A DNA stretch of 10,117 bases, taken from contig MU646574.1 of NCBI GenBank assembly GCA_026770585.1, forward strand, positions 370,892 to 381,008, written 5' to 3'. Below are positions 6,667 through 10,117 of the stretch, one piece after another. The notes beneath the pieces are model-generated. The model was not told the DNA's origin and did not search any database. It worked only from the letters and a program-made list of their open reading frames with translations. Source of the DNA: Baffinella frigidus. Lineage: Eukaryota > Cryptophyceae > Cryptomonadales > Baffinellaceae. The stretch's first letter is position 1. Each line of letters opens with the position of its first letter. Position numbers and translations under genes: made by a program.

Positions 6667-6680
6667 GAAAATTACTACAG
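6667..6680 (-). repeat. Solo left half of the fold-back core
   Basis: GAAAATTACTACAG matches the left core arm with one change. No right partner follows within about 150 bases. Confidence 0.5.
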
Positions 6681-6775
6681 TACCCGATCCGGTTATAAGC
6701 TGCAACGGGTTGCTGGTGGCCTTCCCGCCACCCCTGACAGTCTGGGGATACACCACCCAGGATTGTTGGGGGGTG

Positions 6776-6870
6776 CATTTCAAAAGTTAATTTTCGAGGA
6801 AAATATTTCAAAAGTCAATTTTTCAATGTGAAAATGGCTCAAATGCCAGCCAATGGCTCAAATGCCAGCC
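6776..6870 (+). repeat. Two short tandem duplications
   Basis: TTTCAAAAGTTAATTTTC is followed by TTTCAAAAGTCAATTTTT some 30 bases on. Then AATGGCTCAAATGCCAGCC occurs twice exactly, head to tail (6833-6851, 6852-6870). A near-perfect 20-bp palindrome, CCACGAAGGATCCTGCGTGG, follows at 6882-6901. Confidence 0.8.
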
Positions 6871-6901
6871 ACGAAATACCCCCACGAAGGATCCTGCGTG
6901 G

Positions 6902-6987
6902 ACCCCGTGTAGGATGACCGGAGAGATCTGGGGATACAACCCCGTGTAGGATGACCGGAGTGACTTTACACGGGGGGGTATCCCCAG
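6902..6987. mobile_element. CTGGGGATA fold-back (60 bp) plus partial tandem copy
   Basis: Inverted termini CTGGGGATACAACCCCGTGTA (6928-6948) and its near-complement (6967-6987) enclose GGATGACCGGAGTGACTT. A partial direct copy of the interior, CCCCGTGTAGGATGACCGGAG, precedes it at 6903-6923. A truncated inverted copy is at 1757-1800. Confidence 0.7.
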
Positions 6988-7007
6988 AGACAGCAAAGGA
7001 GCGAGCA

Positions 7008-7160
7008 CAGTGATAGCTCACATGAGTGCGTGGGTGGCTGAACTCCACATGATACACTTGCCCCCCCCAAAACGCACGGGGGTCTGCGAACGTGGTCAGG
7101 CTGGCCTTGTAATCAATAACCTCTCTTTTTCTGCCCAAATTTTGACGTGAGCTATCACTG
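7008..7160. mobile_element. 153-bp element with perfect 14-bp terminal inverted repeats
   Basis: CAGTGATAGCTCAC (7008-7021) and GTGAGCTATCACTG (7147-7160) are exact inverses 125 bases apart. CA...TG termini recall many DNA transposons. The interior shows no coding signal and no clear target duplication is seen. Confidence 0.6.
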
Positions 7161-7194
7161 GGTGGTACCTCCCAACCCCCAAATTCTCAAAAGT

Positions 7195-7443
7195 TCATGA
7201 CGGGCGAGACCCAGAACTCTTTTGCCCGCGTGGACTGCTCGTTCTGGTGTGGGGTTTGAGGTTTAGGGTGTAGGGGTGAGGGGGTTGGGGTTGGGGGTTA
7301 GGGGTTGGGGGTTGGGGGTTAGGGGTTGGGGGTTAGAGTTTAAGGTTCAGGGTGCAGGGTTCAGGGTGCAGGGCGTTGTGTTGAGGATTTATAAAGGGTT
7401 CGGGGTTCAGGGTGAAGGGTGCAGGGTTCAGGGTATTGGGTTT
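7195..7443 (+). repeat. Telomere-like long terminal repeat, copy beta
   Basis: Inverted counterpart of 4834-5089 with high identity, including the inner block (GAACTCTTTTGCCC, GTGGACTGCTCGTTCTGGTG) and shared landmarks such as GGATTTATAAAGGGTTCGGG within the degenerate TTTAGGG/TTCAGGG tract. G-rich on the plus strand. Confidence 0.9.
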
Positions 7444-7467
7444 TCTCACGTGTGCTATCCCGGGGCA

Positions 7468-7545
7468 CTCTTTTGCCCGCGTGGACTGCTCGTTCTGGTG
7501 TAGGGTTTGAGGTTTAGGGTGTAGGGGTGAGGGGGTTGGGGGTGG
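7468..7545 (+). repeat. Partial third copy of the telomere-like repeat
   Basis: Repeats the inner block (CTCTTTTGCCCGCGTGGACT through TAGGGGTGAGGGGGTTGGGG) in the same orientation as 7195-7443 and then breaks off at GGTGGCACCCCC. It suggests local duplication of the terminal repeat. Confidence 0.85.
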
Positions 7546-7572
7546 CACCCCCAAATTCTCACGCGAGCTACC

Positions 7573-7735
7573 CCTGGGCAGGGCGCGGCGGCGTGGGTTC
7601 AGGGTGAAGGGTGCAGGGTTCAGGGTGAAGGGTGCAGGGTTCAGGGTGAAGGGTGCAGGGTTCAGGGTGAAGGGTGCAGGGTGCAGGGTATTGGGTTTTC
7701 TCACGTGATCCCTGGACAGGGCGCGGCGGCGTGGG
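7573..7735 (+). repeat. 4x21-bp array flanked by 25-bp direct repeats
   Basis: The unit GTTCAGGGTGAAGGGTGCAGG is repeated exactly four times (7597-7680). CCTGGGCAGGGCGCGGCGGC-type sequence occurs at 7573-7597 and again at 7711-7735 with one mismatch over 25 bases. The TATTGGGTTTTCTCACGTG segment before the second flank also occurs at 7434-7452, so the whole region arose by nested duplications. Confidence 0.85.
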
Positions 7736-7899
7736 CCTACCTCCGCCCGCACGGTGCACCTGCGCCACGGCACGTATCGGACCGACAAGACCCGGTCCCT
7801 TCGGAGGACCGTCAAGACCCGGTTCGTTCGGAGGACCGGCAAGAGCCGGTTTTGAAGGAGCGCAGACGCCCGCGTCAGGAAGTAAGGTACGACCGCAGC

Positions 7900-8200
7900 T
7901 TCTTCTTTTTTCTTTTTTCTTTTCTTGTTGTTGTTGTTGTTGTTGTTGTTGTTCTTCTTCTTCTTCTTCTTCTTCTTCGTGTTCGTGTTCTTGTTCTTGT
8001 TCTTGTTCTTCTTGTTCTTGTTCTTCTTGTTGTTCTTCTTGTTGTTCTTCTTCTTCTCTTCTTCTTCTCTTCTTCTTCGTCTTCTTCTTCTTCTTCTTCT
8101 TCTTGTTCTTCTTCTTGGTCGTGTTCTTGTTCTTGTTCTTCTTGTTGTTCTTTTCTTGTTCTTGTTCTTGTTCTTGTTGTTCTTGTTGTTGTTCTTCTTC
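7900..8200. repeat. TTC/TTG low-complexity tract
   Basis: About 300 bases of mixed TTG, TTC, TTCTTG and CGTGTT repeats, with a purine-rich minus strand. All six frames stay largely open and give homopolymer-like peptides (Ser/Cys, Leu/Val/Phe, Lys/Asn, Glu/Gln), an artefact of composition. It directly continues the tail of the SINE-like copy at 8201-8314. Confidence 0.95.
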
Positions 8201-8314
8201 TTTATTACTCTCGATACCGGTCCCAAATACGGCCCTGGAGCCTTGCGTTGAGTGATAGTACGACCGCAGCCATTTGGACTGGCGTGGTAGGTTCGATGCT
8301 TGAAACACAACAGG
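8201..8314 (-). mobile_element. SINE-like repeat, copy 2 (minus strand)
   Basis: On the minus strand it reads from CCTGTTGTGTTTCAAGCATC through TCCAAATGGC and TATCACTCAACGCAAGGC to GTATCGAGAGTAATAAAG, then runs into the GAA/AAC-rich tract. Colinear with 8624-8739 throughout and with 2874-2945 for the last ~70 bases. Confidence 0.6.
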
Positions 8315-8330
8315 CCTGTTGATGCACGTT

Positions 8331-8410
8331 GATAGGGTAACGTCCTGAAAACCGGGTAGTTAGGCCTACGGTATTGCCTACGGTAGGTCGTAGGGCTCCT
8401 AGGACCTAAT
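8331..8410 (+). mobile_element. Left half copy of the TAGGCC fold-back family
   Basis: GATAGGGTAACG, CCTGAAAACCGGGTAGTTAG and GCCTACGGTATTGCCTA match the left arm of 1248-1321. The loop and right arm are missing and the inner end is rearranged (GTAGGTCGTAGGGCTCCTAG). Confidence 0.7.
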
Positions 8411-8445
8411 GTTGGATATCCTGCAGATGCGTAAAGCATTTTTCA

Positions 8446-8507
8446 AAAACACCCCAAAACACCCCAAACTTCCCTCTTTTTCGCCCATTTTTCACCCATT
8501 TTCTCTC

Positions 8508-8539
<32 letters not shown>
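8446..8539. repeat. ACACCCCAAA duplication and (TC)n microsatellite
   Basis: A short ACACCCCAAA direct duplication at about 8446-8468 is followed by C/T-rich DNA and a TC tract (8508-8539) with one interruption. Confidence 0.85.
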
Positions 8540-8590
8540 AATCCAAAATAAAAGCTGCCTTTCCCGACTGCTTTCCCCGCACGTCGATAC

Positions 8591-8592
<2 letters not shown>

Positions 8593-8622
<30 letters not shown>

Positions 8623-8739
8623 CTTTATTGCTCTCGATACAGGTCCCAAATCAGGCCATTGCGCCTTGCGTTGAGTGATAGTATGATCACCGCCATTTGG
8701 ACTGACGCGGGGGGGGGTCGATGCTTGAAACACAGCAGG
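8593..8739 (-). mobile_element. SINE-like repeat with (GAA)n tail, copy 3 (minus strand)
   Basis: The plus strand shows (TTC)n at 8593-8623, then TTTATTGCTCTCGATACAGG, TTGAGTGATA, CATTTGGACTG and TCGATGCTTGAAACACAGCAGG, matching copy 2 in order and spacing. The minus strand thus ends with AGAGCAATAAAG plus a pure GAA tail. Confidence 0.65.
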
Positions 8740-8812
8740 GCCATCTACGCTAGACCTGAGGGGAGGCAGTCGCAAATGTCAACTTGCCTGGAACCTGGAG
8801 TCAACTTTTGGA

Positions 8813-8838
8813 AGAAAGCACGGATTTCCGTGCTTTCT
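8813..8838. repeat. Perfect 12-bp palindrome hairpin
   Basis: AGAAAGCACGGA and TCCGTGCTTTCT are separated by TT. They are flanked by TCAACTTTTG (8801) and GCAACTTTTGATTGCC (8848). This would form a very tight stem in RNA or cruciform DNA. Confidence 0.85.
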
Positions 8839-8933
8839 GCCCTTGCGGCAACTTTTGATTGCCCCCCATTACGTCTTAAGTAGCCTGCAGATACGTTCCA
8901 AAGTCCTCCTATGATTGGAGGTTACAAAAACTG

Positions 8934-8970
8934 AAGGACGTAAAGGGAGTAGGTCGCCTCTTTGACGCCC
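8934..8970 (+). repeat. Dispersed direct repeat, copy 1 of 2
   Basis: AAGGACGTAAAGGGAGTAGG then TCGCCTCTTTGACGCCCC recurs with few changes at 9681-9716. A shorter CCTCTTTGACGCC match lies at 6444-6456. No coding sequence recognised. Confidence 0.7.
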
Positions 8971-9048
8971 CGAGTCCCTTCTGCCGTTTTCGGAAGCGAA
9001 GCATCGTTTGAATCGACACACACACTGAATCGACAAGACACCCTACAC

Positions 9049-9095
9049 CACCTCGCTCGCATGGAAGACACCTGTCCCGTAGCTTTGCGGCGTGC
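9049..9095 (+). repeat. Diverged dispersed repeat pair with 9425-9475
   Basis: TACACCACCTCGCTCGCATG, ACACCTGTC and AGCTTTGCGGCGTG align in order with TACACCTCGCTCGCAGAGAA, ACACCTTTC and AGCTTTTCAGCGTG at 9425-9475. Confidence 0.55.
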
Positions 9096-9157
9096 CCCGA
9101 GCCCCGCCGGAATCGACAGGCGCACTGTCGATGGGCATTTTAAAAAAAATGGGGAAA

Positions 9158-9219
9158 TGATCACGTTTCCGTACGGATGTCCGTACGGAAACGTGATCAC
9201 CCGTACGGAAACGTGATCA
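9158..9219. repeat. 20-bp perfect palindrome plus a direct third arm
   Basis: TGATCACGTTTCCGTACGGA (9158-9177) and its exact inverse (9180-9199) are separated by TG. After one C, the right arm is repeated directly (9201-9219). The arms themselves contain TGATCA and CCGTACGG palindromes. Confidence 0.95.
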
Positions 9220-9365
9220 AATGCTGACTTTTGGCGTGTTACCTGGGCAATAATCCAATAATTAACTTATGAATCTGTTCGCATGGATAGCCTCGTGTGG
9301 AAGGGCTGCCATCTCAGGTTGAGGCGCGTCTTCTCCTCATGCGAGGCGAAGAGATGCAAAGAATC

Positions 9366-9419
9366 GTACTGCGAGTCAGGACGGGTGTACTGCAGTACAC
9401 CCGTCCTGCCTCGCAGTAC
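9366..9419. repeat. 54-bp near-perfect palindrome without loop
   Basis: The arms are 27 bases each, centred on CTGCAG (9390-9395), with one mismatch. CGCAGTACACC motifs repeat just downstream (9412-9432), so the palindrome grows out of a local repeat. Confidence 0.95.
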
Positions 9420-9482
9420 ACCGCAGTACACCTCGCTCGCAGAGAAACACCTTTCTTGCAGCTTTTCAGCGTGTGCGTGCAC

Positions 9483-9546
9483 GACGCTGTTGGTGCCCTG
9501 CTCCCTAACCACGCAGCATCCTGGCCCCAGCACGAACAGGGAAGAG
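9483..9546 (+). repeat. Dispersed repeat pair with 9927-10002
   Basis: GACGCTGTTGGTGCCCTG (9483-9500) matches 9927-9944 with one change, and CAGGGAAGAG closes both copies. The downstream copy contains a 20-bp tandem duplication centred on CCCACGATCCC (9961, 9981). Confidence 0.65.
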
Positions 9547-9570
9547 AATGGCATATCCTTTAACTGGCGA

Positions 9571-9590
9571 GGGGGTCAAAATTGACCCCC
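9571..9590. repeat. GGGGGTCAA hairpin
   Basis: GGGGGTCAA and TTGACCCCC form a 9-bp stem with a 2-base loop. The motif resembles the hairpin at 5235-5262. It is followed by GTCCTAGG/TAGGGCCCTACCGTAGGA fragments of the TAGGCC fold-back family (9596-9632). Confidence 0.75.
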
Positions 9591-9733
9591 AAGAGGTCCT
9601 AGGTAGGTCCTAGGGCCCTACCGTAGGACGTATGAGCCTACTCGCCACTTGAGACATAGTGGGAGTCCGCGCAAAACGTCAAGGACCTAAAGAGAGTAGA
9701 TCGCCTCTTGACACCCCCCGTGCCGCAGGGGGG

Positions 9734-9780
9734 AAAGTGGTCGCAGGGACACGAAGCAAACACAGCCCTGCGTCCACTTT
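9734..9780. repeat. 15-bp inverted repeat
   Basis: AAAGTGGTCGCAGGG (9734-9748) and CCCTGCGTCCACTTT (9766-9780) pair with one mismatch around a 17-base loop. GGTCGCAGGGACAC recurs at 10008-10021. Confidence 0.8.
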
Positions 9781-9870
9781 GGGATCCTAGGACCAAATTG
9801 TCTCGGCCTAAGGTAGGAGGTCCTAGGCAGTCCCGTAGGCCTAACTACCCCATTTTTGGTCAGTTACCCT
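9781..9870 (-). mobile_element. Half copy with loop of the TAGGCC fold-back family
   Basis: On the minus strand this reads as the left arm plus the loop of the 168-bp element, ending at the loop (ACAATTTGGTCCTAGGATCC). On the plus strand CTCGGCCTAAGGTAGGAGG, CCGTAGGCCTAACTACCCC and CAGTTACCCTA are visible. The other arm is absent. Confidence 0.7.
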
Positions 9871-10051
9871 AGGAGGTCCTAGGCAAAACACAGCATCGTG
9901 TGCTTCGCGCCAGCTGGTGGGCGAATGACGCTGTTGGTACCCTGCGCCATCAACCCTCACCCACGATCCCTGCCCCTGACCCACGATCCCCGCAGGGAAG
10001 AGGAGGGGGGTCGCAGGGACACACGGGACACGAGCCAGCCCGCGATCGAGC

Positions 10052-10117
10052 ATGGCGCGGCCCCGCAGGAGCGCTGGGGGACCGAGAGAGAGCCGCCAGG
10101 GGAGCGGGCGGCGGGCG
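10052..10117 (+). CDS. Possible 5' end of a gene, cut by the window edge
   Basis: ATG at 10052 (GAGCATGGCG, favourable context) opens a frame to the edge: 22 residues rich in Arg, Gly and Ser, starting MARPRRSAGG. The DNA becomes very GC-rich and purine-rich here. This is too little sequence to identify a product; GC-rich DNA keeps frames open by chance. Confidence 0.2.
   Translation, partial: MARPRRSAGGPRESRQGSGRRA

Noticed and set aside
8291-8301. GGTTCGATGCT-like pol III B box in the SINE-like repeat
   Set aside because: It lies on the strand opposite to the tail orientation, and the sister copy at 8716 lacks the GGT. A tRNA-derived promoter is not supported.
7674-8322. Plus-strand open frames giving Ser/Cys-rich or Leu/Val/Phe-rich proteins that mimic membrane proteins
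   Set aside because: They are direct translations of TTC/TTG repeats, with no independent coding evidence.
7333-8439. Longest open frame of the window (368 residues, minus strand), rich in Lys, Asn and Arg
   Set aside because: It is open because it crosses the TTC/TTG low-complexity tract and the TTCAGGG-like repeats. The other frames across the tract are open as well, and the non-repetitive parts are a fold-back and a SINE-like repeat.
8962-9585. Open frames of 80-100 residues on both strands
   Set aside because: They cross the palindromes at 9158 and 9366 and diverged dispersed repeats, and no domain or presequence is recognisable.
1-10117. Transposase, reverse transcriptase, rRNA or tRNA genes
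   Set aside because: None recognised in any frame or by structure; all mobile-element calls here are non-autonomous.

Overview
The window looks like nuclear DNA from a eukaryotic alga with a complex (secondary, red-lineage) plastid. Four things point this way: two small divergent genes that make most sense with spliceosomal introns; a presequence with a signal peptide ending in an Ala^Phe-Ala-Pro cleavage motif, typical of plastid-targeted proteins in cryptophytes, heterokonts, chromerids and relatives; degenerate TTTAGGG/CCCTAAA-type arrays; and a great density of fold-back repeats and microsatellites. Cryptophyte or chromerid are my best guesses; the species cannot be fixed from the sequence alone.

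Layout. 1-2770 is repeat-dominated and I see no gene: a CT microsatellite, several inverted repeats, a ~170-bp tandem repeat whose first two units each carry a small fold-back, a 168-bp fold-back (1248-1415), a 4x21-bp array, and 113-bp tandem units mixed with GA tracts. 2874-3389 holds a SINE-like repeat copy and two fold-backs, one with a convincing TA target-site duplication. 3388-4736 is the only gene-like stretch. A minus-strand gene encodes a plastid-targeted protein with two UVR motifs, and its intron contains a fold-back. A plus-strand gene encodes a small single-pass membrane protein, and another copy of the same fold-back core lies in the ~190-bp gap between the two starts. 4834-7443 is a 2.1-kb block of fold-backs bounded by ~250-bp inverted repeats, each ending outward in telomere-like sequence, CCCTAAA-like on the left and TTTAGGG-like on the right. 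7450-8740 holds a further partial copy of that terminal repeat, a second 4x21-bp array, long TTC/TTG low-complexity DNA, and two more SINE-like copies. 8740-10117 holds palindromes, dispersed short repeats and a half copy of the 168-bp fold-back. A possible gene start runs off the right edge.

The main signal is the number of short non-autonomous inverted-repeat elements. One family shares the core GAAAATTACTACAC...GTGTAGTAATTTTC in five paired and two solo copies. In three copies that core sits inside longer palindromes whose outer stems are unrelated to each other. No transposase, reverse transcriptase, rRNA, tRNA or CRISPR array was recognised.
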